Assembly (NCBI GenBank): GCA_902803455.1 | Contig: CADCQC010000100.1 | Coordinates: 1-9,200 of the forward strand | Origin: an uncultured Prevotellaceae bacterium | GTDB lineage: Bacteria; Bacteroidota; Bacteroidia; Bacteroidales; Bacteroidaceae | DNA length: 9,200 nt | Direction of reading: 5' to 3' | Shown: positions 1 to 7,900 of the stretch, piece by piece | How the letters are laid out: the number at the start of each line of letters is the position of its first letter | Numbering within the stretch: position 1 is the first letter of the stretch | Program-made: the position numbers and the translations under genes | Notes under the pieces: generated by a model | The model's input: the letters and a program-made list of their open reading frames with translations, nothing else | Database searches by the model: none | Told to the model about the DNA's origin: nothing

Positions 1-423
1 GACCGTGGAGCCATGGCAGCCTATGTGGCCAGCATTTTCCCACATGGCGGCGCGCTCATATATGGTTCGCAGGAGGTCGGCTATCCCGAACCGATCAATT
101 TCTTCAAGTATGTTCCGGTAGACTGGAGTGCCAAGCCCGAGATTTATCAGGAATACAAGAAACTGATTGGTCTATACAATGAGCATCCTGCACTGCGGAA
201 AGGAGAGTTGACCACCTACGCAGACCCAGATGTACTGGTGTTTGAAAAGTCTGATGGCCAAGAGCGTTTCCTCGTGCTTGTCAATGTACGTAATGAGGAG
301 AAGACCGCCCAGATTCCTGAGAAATGGATTGGTCATGAAGCGAAGGACCAGATGACTGACAAAGACATCCAATTAGAAAAGACCATTGTCCTTTCTCCCT
401 TCCAATATCTGATTTTAAAGTAG
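1..423 (+). CDS. GH13 alpha-amylase-family glycoside hydrolase, C-terminal fragment
   Basis: The reading frame is open from base 1 (D-R-G-A-M-A-A-Y...) and ends at TAG 421-423, so this is the last ~140 residues of a gene that starts outside the window; the ATG at 13 is internal. The early motif HGGALIYGSQEVGYPEPINFF matches the last conserved segment of the GH13 TIM barrel (usually HGxPLIYxGQE). It is followed by the helix with YKKLIGLYNEHPALRKGE and then a small C-terminal beta domain (VLVFEKSDGQERFLVLVNVRN...). Family members hydrolyse or rearrange alpha-glucosidic bonds in starch and related glucans. The catalytic Asp/Glu/Asp residues would lie upstream, so activity and exact substrate cannot be judged. 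A hairpin terminator follows 33 bases after the stop, marking this as the end of its transcription unit. Confidence 0.9.
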   Translation, partial: DRGAMAAYVASIFPHGGALIYGSQEVGYPEPINFFKYVPVDWSAKPEIYQEYKKLIGLYNEHPALRKGELTTYADPDVLVFEKSDGQERFLVLVNVRNEEKTAQIPEKWIGHEAKDQMTDKDIQLEKTIVLSPFQYLILK

Positions 424-456
424 GGAACGATATATCTGTTGACCCCAAATAACCTC

Positions 457-488
457 AATGCAGTCAGAAATGGCTGCATTTTTCTTTT
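457..488 (+). terminator. Rho-independent terminator of the GH13 gene
   Basis: A 10-base stem (AATGCAGTCA 457-466 with TGGCTGCATT 471-480, one G-T pair) closes a GAAA tetraloop. It is followed by TTTCTTTT at 481-488. It sits 33 bases after the GH13 stop codon and in its orientation. The arrangement is a classical intrinsic terminator and separates the GH13 unit from the downstream lipoprotein/GH28 unit. Confidence 0.85.
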
Positions 489-496
489 CAAAATGG

Positions 497-557
497 ATCA
501 CGAGAACCGTCCCCGTGATTGACGTCCCCCTGATTGACGAGAACCGTCCCCGTGATC
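497..557. repeat. Small palindromic intergenic repeat cluster (REP-like)
   Basis: Two identical 20-base copies, ACGAGAACCGTCCCCGTGAT, lie at 500-519 and 537-556. Between them is a degenerate third piece, GACGTCCCCCTGATTGAC (521-538). The first copy is flanked so that ATCACG (497-502) pairs with CGTGAT (514-519), giving a 6-bp stem around an 11-base loop. The reverse-strand core GGGGACGGTTCTCG resembles a short dispersed motif I recall from many bacterial intergenic regions, sometimes linked to REP-associated Y1 transposases. That resemblance is from memory and untested. No transposase is present in the window. Confidence 0.6.
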
Positions 558-675
558 TTGGTTTGGTCTCCCCTTTCTTTTTATACCGAATTGTTCATCT
601 TACTGAGATGTATGAATACTCCACTTTGAAACTATAGTAACTGTGATCCATATTGATTTTTTATGTCTTCTGTTA

Positions 676-705
676 TTGCCAATCAGAAAAGGTTTCTTAT
701 CTTTG
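676..705 (+). promoter_or_regulatory. Bacteroidota-type promoter for the lipoprotein-GH28 unit
   Basis: TATCTTTG (698-705) matches the Bacteroidota -7 consensus TAnnTTTG exactly. TTG at 676-678 lies 19 bp upstream, where the -33 element (TTTG/TTG) is expected. Transcription would start around 710-715, giving a leader of roughly 70 bases before the ATG at 783/786. No start site has been mapped; the call rests on consensus and spacing. Confidence 0.55.
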
Positions 706-782
706 TCGCAGAATGTGCCAAATGACAAAACGATCATGAGCGGCCATTGATTTATCTGAACAATGAAAACCATTACAATCAT

Positions 783-1373
783 ATGATGAGAAAAATTGGA
801 AAACTGTTCATTGCCGGCCTTGTCACTTTCAGCGCCCTGACAATGCTGGAGGCATGTGGAAACAAGCCATCTGCCAATCCGAAAGCCGAGATTGACGAAA
901 CAAACAAAGAGACAAACTATTTCCCCGCCATCGACCGATACCTGGTGAATGAGTTCGGCAAACAATATGCCAAGGGCGAGCACTGCGTTCCCATCCACAG
1001 CATCGTGACTGTAGATGAGCGGAATGGAGAGGACATCCTCGTCTGGGGCGACTTCTGGGTGTTTAACTACAACCAGGTGGGCGACACGCTGAAATGCGTC
1101 TCCGGTGGCAGTCATCCCGGACTGATGCACATCCGGCAGACAGAGAAGGGCTTTGAGGTGACTGGCTTCGATCAGGTGGAGGACGGCTCCAACAACCTGC
1201 CTTCTGCCAAGAGAATATTCGGTGACAAGTACGATGCGTTCCATGCCATCAACAGCGATGCGGAAGCACGCGAGAAACTGAGGGCCGAAGGATTGGGCGC
1301 CTATGCCATGAAGCACAACCTTGGAGCCACCATGTATCAAGACGACGGCTGGCCGGCAAAGAAGTTGCCATAA
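783..1373 (+). CDS. Hypothetical secreted lipoprotein of unknown family
   Basis: A TTG-initiated extension from 747 is possible but gives a poor N-terminus. Starting at ATG 783 or 786 gives a positively charged start (MMRKIGK), a hydrophobic stretch (LFIAGLVTFSALTM) and a lipobox LEAC. That predicts signal peptidase II cleavage and a lipid-anchored cysteine at residue 24/25, so the mature protein is membrane-anchored with ~170 residues exposed. After a low-complexity linker (GNKPSANPKAE) comes a compact aromatic-rich domain with two cysteines (GEHCVPIH and LKCVSGG), VWGDFWVFNYN, SGGSHPGLMHI, and a C-terminal KHNLGATMYQDDGW. I do not recognise the family and assign no function. It lies 31 bp upstream of the GH28 gene on the same strand, so co-transcription is likely. 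A role in binding or processing the GH28 substrate is only a guess. Confidence 0.8.
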   Translation: MMRKIGKLFIAGLVTFSALTMLEACGNKPSANPKAEIDETNKETNYFPAIDRYLVNEFGKQYAKGEHCVPIHSIVTVDERNGEDILVWGDFWVFNYNQVGDTLKCVSGGSHPGLMHIRQTEKGFEVTGFDQVEDGSNNLPSAKRIFGDKYDAFHAINSDAEAREKLRAEGLGAYAMKHNLGATMYQDDGWPAKKLP

Positions 1374-1404
1374 TCATCACTAAAGGACACTGCGAAACAA
1401 AAAT

Positions 1405-2775
1405 ATGACATACAGACGAATCTTCCTGCTGCTTTGTTGGTTGACGGCAGCCATCAACAGTTTTGCCGATGACAGCCAACGGGATGCCATCCTCAGCCAA
1501 ATTACCGGTGCAAAAATGCCCGAAGCTGTCATCAACATCCAGAAGATGGGTGCCAAAGGAAACGGCACTACTGATTGCCTGCCCGCCTTCAAAAAGGCAT
1601 TCAAGAAGGCTGCCCGCCAGGGAGGCGCACACATCGTAGTACCGGCAGGAGTCTATTATCTAAAAGGCCCCCTGCATCTGGTAAGCAACGTGTGTCTGGA
1701 AATTCAGGAAGGAGCCACGCTGAAATTCGCACCCGAACCAGCATACTATCTTCCTGCCGTCAAGACTTCATGGGAAGGAACTTTTATGCAAAACTATTCG
1801 CCGTTCATCTATGGTTACCAACTCCACGATGTGAGCATCATCGGCAAAGGAACCATCGACGGCAATGCCATGACCACCTTTGCCACCTGGCGGAGTTTGC
1901 AGAAACCGGCACAACAGCGTTCCAGGGATATGAACCACGCCGGAACACCTGTTTCGCAACGCCATTTCGGTGAAGGCGACTATCTGAGGCCTCACCTCAT
2001 CCAACTGTACGGTTGTGAACGTATCACCATTGAGGATGTGTTCATCACCAATTCTCCCTTCTGGTGCATCCACCTGCTGCAATCGGAGAATGCCATTCTG
2101 CGAGGCATCCGTTACGATGCCAAATTGGTGAACAATGACGGTATCGACCCGGAAATGAGCCGTAATATCCTTATTGAGGATGTGCATTTCAACAATGGCG
2201 ATGACCACGTAGCCATCCAGAGCGGGCGCGCCCATGACGGACGCGGCGCCGCCTGTCCATCAGAGAACATCATCATCCGCAAATGCCATTTCAAAGGGCT
2301 CCATGCCGTGGTCTTAGGCAGCGAGATGTCCGCTGGTGTCCAGAATGTCTATGTGGAGGATTGCGACTATGCCGGTTACTGTAAGCGTGGTCTGTACATC
2401 AAGACCAACCCCGACCGTGGCGGTTTCATCCGCAACATTTCCTTCAGGAACTGTGTCTTTGACGAGGTGGAGGATCTTTTCTATATTACCAGCATGTATG
2501 GCGGCGAGGGACTAAACAACACCTTCTTCACGGACATCGAGAACATTACCGTCGAGAATATACAGTGCCGCAAGGCGCGTGCCGGAGGATTAATCCTTCA
2601 AGGCACCAAAGCGAAACCATTGCGCAACATTCAGTTCCGGAACATCACCATCGGAGAGGTGAAGAATGCCATCAGTTTTGATGACACAGAAGATGTGATT
2701 CTAAAAGACTGCCATTTCGGAGGCAAGGCCGGCGTGCCTACAACAGTCTCTGAAAAGGATCACATCTTCAAGTAA
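1405..2775 (+). CDS. Secreted GH28 polygalacturonase-family glycoside hydrolase
   Basis: The 456-residue protein begins with a signal peptide (MTYRRIFLLLCWLTAAINSFA, likely cleaved after A21), so it acts in the periplasm or at the cell surface. Residues ~42-110 carry the pectate-lyase-superfamily entry strand of the beta-helix (MGAKGNGTTD, VVPAGVYYLKGPL). GH28 active-site signatures follow in order: NNDGID at 243-248 (Asp 245), GDDHVAIQSG at 265-274 (Asp 266/267), the His-containing GLHAVVLGSE at 298-307 (His 300) and RGLYIK at 328-333 (Arg 328, Lys 333). Family enzymes hydrolyse alpha-linkages to galacturonic acid in pectins by inversion. The PSENIIIRKCHF...GSEMSAGVQNVYVEDC context resembles bacterial exo- or oligo-galacturonan hydrolases, but rhamnogalacturonan or xylogalacturonan cannot be excluded. 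The usual GHG around the His reads LHA here, a modest deviation. All catalytic positions look intact. It is probably expressed with the upstream lipoprotein. Confidence 0.92.
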   Translation: MTYRRIFLLLCWLTAAINSFADDSQRDAILSQITGAKMPEAVINIQKMGAKGNGTTDCLPAFKKAFKKAARQGGAHIVVPAGVYYLKGPLHLVSNVCLEIQEGATLKFAPEPAYYLPAVKTSWEGTFMQNYSPFIYGYQLHDVSIIGKGTIDGNAMTTFATWRSLQKPAQQRSRDMNHAGTPVSQRHFGEGDYLRPHLIQLYGCERITIEDVFITNSPFWCIHLLQSENAILRGIRYDAKLVNNDGIDPEMSRNILIEDVHFNNGDDHVAIQSGRAHDGRGAACPSENIIIRKCHFKGLHAVVLGSEMSAGVQNVYVEDCDYAGYCKRGLYIKTNPDRGGFIRNISFRNCVFDEVEDLFYITSMYGGEGLNNTFFTDIENITVENIQCRKARAGGLILQGTKAKPLRNIQFRNITIGEVKNAISFDDTEDVILKDCHFGGKAGVPTTVSEKDHIFK

Positions 2776-2789
2776 TCGTACTCGCTGCA

Positions 2790-5717
2790 TTATTCTATGA
2801 TATCCTCATAGCGCATGAGGTATGTGTCATACTGGGTTTTAAAAGGACGGTGTGGTGAGGGGATGGCTGTTGGCGGAAGGAAGAGATCGCTCAGCTGCTG
2901 GGGCAAGCGGCCTTTCTTGACGCGGTAGAGCATGAATTCGCCAGTCACTGTTCCCACATTCTTTGCGATGACAGGAAATGCCGTCCGCGCGAACTTGGGA
3001 CCCTGCCCCGACACGGCCACATTCACCGTGACGACAATGCCACGGTCGGTTTGCTCGAAACTGACGTTCTGCTGATGGCAGACGAGAAGTATGCCATCAC
3101 CCTCCTTGTCGGTCAACAAAGCGGCATCTACCCCTCTACGGTTTCCCTCGAAATAAAGGTCACCCTGTTGCATGGCCCAAAAACCATAGCGGTTGGCCCG
3201 ACACCGTCCAGGATAACTTGGCAATGGTCCGTAGCCTATCCATTGCACGCGGTCGATTTCCGGTTGGAGGAGAAAGGCAACACCCAGTTCAGAAAGGAAG
3301 GTATCCGTGGTGTCAGGAGAGAGCGAGAACGTGCAACGGATGGCATTCCCGACAGGTTCCAACCGTATGTCGGAGCCCATTTTCCCTTTACCCTCGGGAA
3401 TAACAGAAGATGCGGATTCAGAAGAGGGATGAAGCAGATAACGCTCCAACCGTTTGTCACCCACTTTCAGTTTTTCCGCCATCGTAGCCTTACGGCCAGC
3501 CCGTATCAGAGGGCCATCCTGCACCATGTCCATCAGGTCCGCCGGATGCTGGAAATCATCGGCAGCGAGGCGTTGCTTGCTGTCTGACTCGTCAAAGGCA
3601 GCAAGGATCCTCTTGTCGACCGATAGTGCCTCAGCGATGAGCGGCATCTCTGTGGAGACACCATCTGAAGAAGGACATACCGGTATCGACTGATGGAGGA
3701 ATACATACCCCTGAGCATCCATGAGTTCACAGTGCAACAAACCAATTTTTTGCCGCCGAGGCGATGAAGGCAGCTCCAAGTCATACCCCACCGACTGTCG
3801 GGGAGGACAGGAGACAGAGAACACCCCTCGTGAGATCGTGTCACGGTCTTCCGTATATGCCCAGTGGAAACGAACATGGTCTTTCAAATCGAGGAGGTCA
3901 AAACGATTGCGAATGTCCAAATGCAGCGATGCCCCATTGGCCACCAATACGCTATCAGCGATGAAGGCACGAGCATAATTGCGCTGTAGTTCATAGTAGT
4001 TGGGAAGCGGTGTGCGGTCGGCATAGAGAAGTCCGTCGGTGCCCTTGTTGCCCCACATCTCAAATCCCCCTTCGTCAGAAGTGAAGACACGTTCCTCATA
4101 ACCATAGCGGTCAGCCAGTTTCTCACGGAAAGGCATGCCCTGATCAACCCACTCCCACACGCTGCCCCCTGCAATGCCAGGCGTGCGCTCGATGATCTCC
4201 CACTGCCGGTCGTGGTCTTCAAACGAGATGCCCAAAGAGTGGCAATACTCTGTAAAGATGACGGGCCGGTCGAGATGCTGGTAGAATCCCGCTATCTGTC
4301 CTGTGGTGGGATAATGAGGCGTGTAGACAGGAGCTTTAGAAGGAAAGCCCTTGGCCTTCTCGCCCTCGAAGAATTTTCGGAAATAGCTGCCCACTTGCGG
4401 ATAGCAATAAGGGCGGTTGGGATCGAGTTTTTCGTTTACATAGTTGCCCAGTTTCACACAGATGTCAGTGAGCGGATTCTCATTGCCCAGACTCCATATC
4501 AGCACCGATGGATGGTTTTTGTCACGGCGAATGGTGGCTTGTGCGCGCTGTTGGAGCACGGCGTAATAGGTACTGTCGTAGAGATGTTTGTCGCCAAAGC
4601 CGAAGGGCACCTCATCGATGATGTAGAAGCCCAGAGAGTCAGCCAACTCATAGAACCTAGGTTCACGAGGATAGTGTGAGGTGCGGATATAATTGACAGA
4701 AGCCTCTTTCATCAGTTTCATATCCCTGAGGATGCTTTTCTCATCAATCACCTTCACCGTGTTGGGGTCTGTGGAATGGCAGGTCACGCCACGCAATTTG
4801 ATGGGCTGGCCATTAAGTTTCAAGATATTGCCATCGATGGTCAGTTCACGGAAGCCGAACTTGTGTTCGAAGGTCTGCAACGTCTTTCCCTTTTGAGCCA
4901 ATGTGGTGCGCAACGTATAGAGATAAGGCGTTTCAGCCGTCCACAGATGCGGGTGGTCCACCTTGTCTGTTCCCACCAATCGTCCTTGAGCATCGAGGAT
5001 CTCGTGAGCCACTGTCGTGGTTTTAGTGGCATGGGCCACTTCAGCGTCAACAGTCACCTCACCATTGTTTTTTGTGGTAATGGTGAGGTCACTTAGGTGC
5101 GTGTCGGGAACAGCCATCAGCGTCACATCGCGGAAGATGCCACTGGGAGCCCAGTCGTCATTATAATCGAAATCACTGCTTGAAAAACTGGTGATGACAC
5201 GCAAGGCCAACTGCTGAGGCGCCTCCCATTCCCTACCCTTCTTTTTCTTGGGGATGAGATAGTCGGTGATGTCGAAAAGAGCGGTGTTGTATCCAGCATA
5301 CCAAGAGTCCACATAGTGGTCGTTGATCCACAGGTCATATCCATAGAGCACGCCATCCATACGGAGCACGATACGCTGACCTTTCCATGCTTCAGGAATA
5401 GAGAATGAGGTGCGGTAGAAACCCGTCAATGGCGCTGCACTGTCATATTTCGGCAGACAGAGTCCATAGGCCTCCCAACATCCCGGAACGGGAATCTTGC
5501 TCCAGCTGTCATCCAAGGCAGGAACAGGCTGATGGAGGACACCGTCCGCACAAGCAACAATTTCATTTTCCACTTTTATATTCCACTCCCCATTCAAGCT
5601 TTTTTTCATTGCCGGATCGGTAACGGGGAGAACACCATGAAAAGCATCAGGCACCTGCGCTGATAGGGTCATGGCAAGAGCGATGAGCCATGACAAGCAA
5701 CACGCTCTTCTCATCAT
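2790..5717 (-). CDS. Secreted GH2 beta-galactosidase-like glycoside hydrolase
   Basis: The 975-residue protein has a signal peptide (ends ...AMTLSA, cleavage near Ala20) and full LacZ-type architecture. The N-terminal sugar-binding jelly roll spans ~35-200 (SLNGEWNIKVE, PVPGCWEAYG, GFYRTSF). Immunoglobulin-like strands lie at ~205-295 and the TIM barrel at ~296-585 (LRGVTCHSTDP, YIRTSHYP, IIDEVPFGFG). The C-terminal beta-galactosidase small-chain domain spans ~780-935 (WIGYGPLPSYPGR, GPKFARTAFPVIAKNVG). The acid/base Glu is E413 in WSLGNEN and the nucleophile is E490 in PVIFTEYCHSLG; GGSVWEWVDQG and GTDGLLYADRTPLPNY are further GH2 hallmarks. The likely reaction is release of terminal beta-linked galactose or a related sugar; specificity is not readable from sequence. 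The start is the first of two adjacent ATGs, which overlaps the upstream stop as ATGA, indicating translational coupling. Its 3' end faces GH28 across 14 bp. Confidence 0.93.
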   Translation of the reverse strand: MMRRACCLSWLIALAMTLSAQVPDAFHGVLPVTDPAMKKSLNGEWNIKVENEIVACADGVLHQPVPALDDSWSKIPVPGCWEAYGLCLPKYDSAAPLTGFYRTSFSIPEAWKGQRIVLRMDGVLYGYDLWINDHYVDSWYAGYNTALFDITDYLIPKKKKGREWEAPQQLALRVITSFSSSDFDYNDDWAPSGIFRDVTLMAVPDTHLSDLTITTKNNGEVTVDAEVAHATKTTTVAHEILDAQGRLVGTDKVDHPHLWTAETPYLYTLRTTLAQKGKTLQTFEHKFGFRELTIDGNILKLNGQPIKLRGVTCHSTDPNTVKVIDEKSILRDMKLMKEASVNYIRTSHYPREPRFYELADSLGFYIIDEVPFGFGDKHLYDSTYYAVLQQRAQATIRRDKNHPSVLIWSLGNENPLTDICVKLGNYVNEKLDPNRPYCYPQVGSYFRKFFEGEKAKGFPSKAPVYTPHYPTTGQIAGFYQHLDRPVIFTEYCHSLGISFEDHDRQWEIIERTPGIAGGSVWEWVDQGMPFREKLADRYGYEERVFTSDEGGFEMWGNKGTDGLLYADRTPLPNYYELQRNYARAFIADSVLVANGASLHLDIRNRFDLLDLKDHVRFHWAYTEDRDTISRGVFSVSCPPRQSVGYDLELPSSPRRQKIGLLHCELMDAQGYVFLHQSIPVCPSSDGVSTEMPLIAEALSVDKRILAAFDESDSKQRLAADDFQHPADLMDMVQDGPLIRAGRKATMAEKLKVGDKRLERYLLHPSSESASSVIPEGKGKMGSDIRLEPVGNAIRCTFSLSPDTTDTFLSELGVAFLLQPEIDRVQWIGYGPLPSYPGRCRANRYGFWAMQQGDLYFEGNRRGVDAALLTDKEGDGILLVCHQQNVSFEQTDRGIVVTVNVAVSGQGPKFARTAFPVIAKNVGTVTGEFMLYRVKKGRLPQQLSDLFLPPTAIPSPHRPFKTQYDTYLMRYEDIIE

Positions 5718-7852
5718 AACTTCTTGTATTTGAGGTCGATTTTGTTGTATTTCCTCTCTTTCTGATTATTCCAATGCTCAAAGAGTCCGAGGGGATGTTG
5801 CAACAGTTTTCCTTCCTGTTTGTATGCCGTCCCACTGGGTGCATTGGGGATGGATGCCGCCTCCCTCAGATACTCATCGCAATAGTCAAGGCTTCCGAAC
5901 TCCGGCCATTCACCAATCAGGATGTCCATGCCCACAGCATCACAGGCCACCTCGTCTTGCGAGACGATGATCGAACAAGCCCAGTCGCCGCCGAAGGGTT
6001 CTTTCTGCCATTTAGGTGATGGTGGTCCATTCACGTCGCGCGAGCCATAAGTGCCATCGATCAGGAAGAGCAGCGCCTTCTGTCCCAAGTCCTTATGTGC
6101 CATCCAGTCGACGAAGGTCTTGTAGGCAGGCTTTCCGTGCCGTTTGTCCTGACTGATGTTGTTATGAGCATTCTGTCTCCACAACAAGTTGATATCGGTC
6201 GCTCCATACCAGTTTTTGGTGGTCAGGGTGACGCCAGGTCCACTGTGCGTCTTCAGCAATGCGCTATTAATGAGATAGTCAGCATCCACGATGCACTTCG
6301 CCAGTCCGCGCGCCATCTTACCATTGTCTGTCGAATAGACAATCTGCTCGGGATAGTACTCGCATTTCTGGCGGCCATCGCCTCCGATGTTGTCGATGAA
6401 CACGACCCTGGGGAATTCTCTGTGAACTTTTTCATAGATGGAGTCGGTGATCGCCCGGCTTGGTTCACAGAGCACGATATCCTCCTGACGGACGCCACCA
6501 TCACGTATCAATGAGCGCACCAAAGCCAAGGTGACGAATGGTGAGGAGTTCAACTCCACCGTGTCGCGATGCGTGATGGCATTGTTGAGGTTCAGTTTCA
6601 CGGCAATCTTCTCCCCTTTTTTGTAGCCACGGTTGCCCCGTTGATGATTTTTGTTGAAATGCTTGAAGAGCGCTTTCCATGCTTTTATGGGCGTAGGTTC
6701 GCCCGTGAGTTGCACCACCGCCTCACGCACCATCGCATCGGCCTTTTGCTGATCATTCCAACGGTCTTCCACCCATAGGCCGGTCCTGCCGTCCCATTTC
6801 GCCACCCCCGGGCAGTGAATCCACGCCACACGTCCAGGATGGATGCCGAGGCCAGTACCTATCGGTTCATTAGGTCCCATAAAGAGTCTGGGTGTCTTTG
6901 CATTGAACTCACCAAAGAACAGACGGTCGCGGTTGACAGGTTCGTCGAGCAGTTGGATGGTCGTGGAAGGGCCCAGGTCAGGATTCCGCCAAGCCTTCAG
7001 CTGCCATACCAGTTTGCCGTCCTTGTCCACCTCGATGGCCTGAACGGGCGCATTGGCCGTGTCCATCGGTTCCTTGTTCCATTCATTATACCAATTGTTG
7101 ATGATGTGTCCGCCATTCTTCAGGCGCACGGTCTTTTGAGGTTGGGTCACGCCGTATTCGGTGGTGTTCAGTTCCCACACGGTCTTCCCCATTCGGTTGA
7201 TTTCCTGAATTTTGCCTTTTCGTCCTGTGATGAGCAGGTTGCCCGTCTTCGGCATCTCCTGTACGCTCCAGGGCAGCATTCCGCCCCATCGGTCCACTTC
7301 CTTCCCGTCGCTTGTGAACTCATGGATGCATCCCATGGCCATATTGGCCACGAGAAGCGTGCCACGGCTGGAGAGGCGGGCATTTCGGAACTGTCCGTGC
7401 ACGGAGCCCTTTTCATTGATCGGCAGTTCAAACTCTCTGACGATGCGGCAAGCAGGAATCTCCATGACCACCGCTTTTGCAGGCTTTCCATTCTGGACAT
7501 AGACCACATGATTTTTTCCTATGGGCTGTATGGTGTGGATCTCCGTTCCCTCTGGTGCCGCATAGCTCCATACGGTCTCGCTGTTTTGTGTGACTTCTGC
7601 CACCCCATACTGATGAGCCACCAACACATGACCATCAGACATCAGTATGGCATCACTAATCTCACCACGCTTCAACTGATCCTCATAACTCCAGGTGATC
7701 TGTCCATCCTTCACGATGAACATCCGTCGCTGCTTGCTCTGTCCAGCATAGAAGAAATCATGCCTGGAAAGTGTCGTATCCACCTCCTGTGCCGAGGCGC
7801 CATATGTGGCCGTCATTATCAGGCCGAGTATAAATAATAATCTTTTTACCAT
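5714..7852 (-). CDS. Secreted two-part protein: beta-propeller-like N-terminus fused to DUF362
   Basis: The 712-residue protein has a signal peptide with an ASA|Q cleavage site at residues 19-22. Residues ~40-315 carry spaced blade-like repeats of the type xGKxVWxL: DGQITWSY (49-56), NSETVWSY (90-97), DGKEVDRW (182-189), MGKTVWEL (221-228) and DGKLVWQL (278-285). This suggests a PQQ-like or arylsulfotransferase-like beta-propeller. From ~320 the sequence changes to the long Bacteroidota DUF362 type: GIHPGRVAWIHCPGV (336-350), GEKIAVKLNLNN (413-424), DIVLCEPSRAITD (458-470), and DADYLINSALLKTHSG (523-538) with a conserved Lys-Thr-His. DUF362 has no established function that I can state. The CxxCxxC iron-sulfur motif seen in some DUF362 proteins is absent. 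It is translationally coupled to GH2 by a 4-base overlap and lies downstream of susD. A role in sensing, binding or modifying the locus glycan is inference. Confidence 0.82.
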   Translation of the reverse strand: MVKRLLFILGLIMTATYGASAQEVDTTLSRHDFFYAGQSKQRRMFIVKDGQITWSYEDQLKRGEISDAILMSDGHVLVAHQYGVAEVTQNSETVWSYAAPEGTEIHTIQPIGKNHVVYVQNGKPAKAVVMEIPACRIVREFELPINEKGSVHGQFRNARLSSRGTLLVANMAMGCIHEFTSDGKEVDRWGGMLPWSVQEMPKTGNLLITGRKGKIQEINRMGKTVWELNTTEYGVTQPQKTVRLKNGGHIINNWYNEWNKEPMDTANAPVQAIEVDKDGKLVWQLKAWRNPDLGPSTTIQLLDEPVNRDRLFFGEFNAKTPRLFMGPNEPIGTGLGIHPGRVAWIHCPGVAKWDGRTGLWVEDRWNDQQKADAMVREAVVQLTGEPTPIKAWKALFKHFNKNHQRGNRGYKKGEKIAVKLNLNNAITHRDTVELNSSPFVTLALVRSLIRDGGVRQEDIVLCEPSRAITDSIYEKVHREFPRVVFIDNIGGDGRQKCEYYPEQIVYSTDNGKMARGLAKCIVDADYLINSALLKTHSGPGVTLTTKNWYGATDINLLWRQNAHNNISQDKRHGKPAYKTFVDWMAHKDLGQKALLFLIDGTYGSRDVNGPPSPKWQKEPFGGDWACSIIVSQDEVACDAVGMDILIGEWPEFGSLDYCDEYLREAASIPNAPSGTAYKQEGKLLQHPLGLFEHWNNQKERKYNKIDLKYKKL

Positions 7853-7854
7853 TT

Positions 7855-7871
7855 TTGCGATTCTTGCGATA
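7855..7871 (-). promoter_or_regulatory. Paired TTGCGAT direct repeat before the propeller-DUF362 start
   Basis: TTGCGAT occurs twice with a 9-bp period (7855-7861 and 7864-7870) immediately upstream of the minus-strand ATG at 7850-7852. On the coding strand it reads TCGCAAGAATCGCAAAA before the ATG. It could be a leader element or an A-rich translation enhancer. No consensus TAnnTTTG promoter is obvious in the 48 bases between this ATG and the tandem array. The evidence is weak. Confidence 0.25.
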
Positions 7872-7900
7872 AGTATTTAGTTTAAGGTGGGGAAAGGAAA

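Noticed and set aside
497..557. Possible insertion sequence remnant or attachment site
   Set aside because: There is no transposase fragment, no target duplication and no tRNA nearby; a short dispersed repeat explains it better.
600..1340. 246-codon open frame on the minus strand opposite the lipoprotein gene
   Set aside because: It is antisense to the lipoprotein gene, which has a promoter and lipobox; the composition looks like a shadow and no family motif is visible.
1768..2235. 155-codon minus-strand frame within GH28
   Set aside because: It overlaps catalytic motifs of GH28 on the opposite strand and has no support of its own.
2795..2811. CTATGA/TCATAG hairpin as a terminator for GH28
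   Set aside because: The stem is only 6 bp and AT-rich, with no T-tract, and lies inside the GH2 coding end.
4212..4679. 155-codon plus-strand frame within the GH2 gene
   Set aside because: It is antisense to the GH2 TIM barrel, including the catalytic region; no start signal or domain.
6815..7837. 340-codon open frame on the plus strand opposite the propeller-DUF362 gene
   Set aside because: It lies wholly antisense to a gene with a clear signal peptide and domain motifs, has His/Arg/Leu-rich composition typical of reverse-frame shadows, and shows no recognisable domain.
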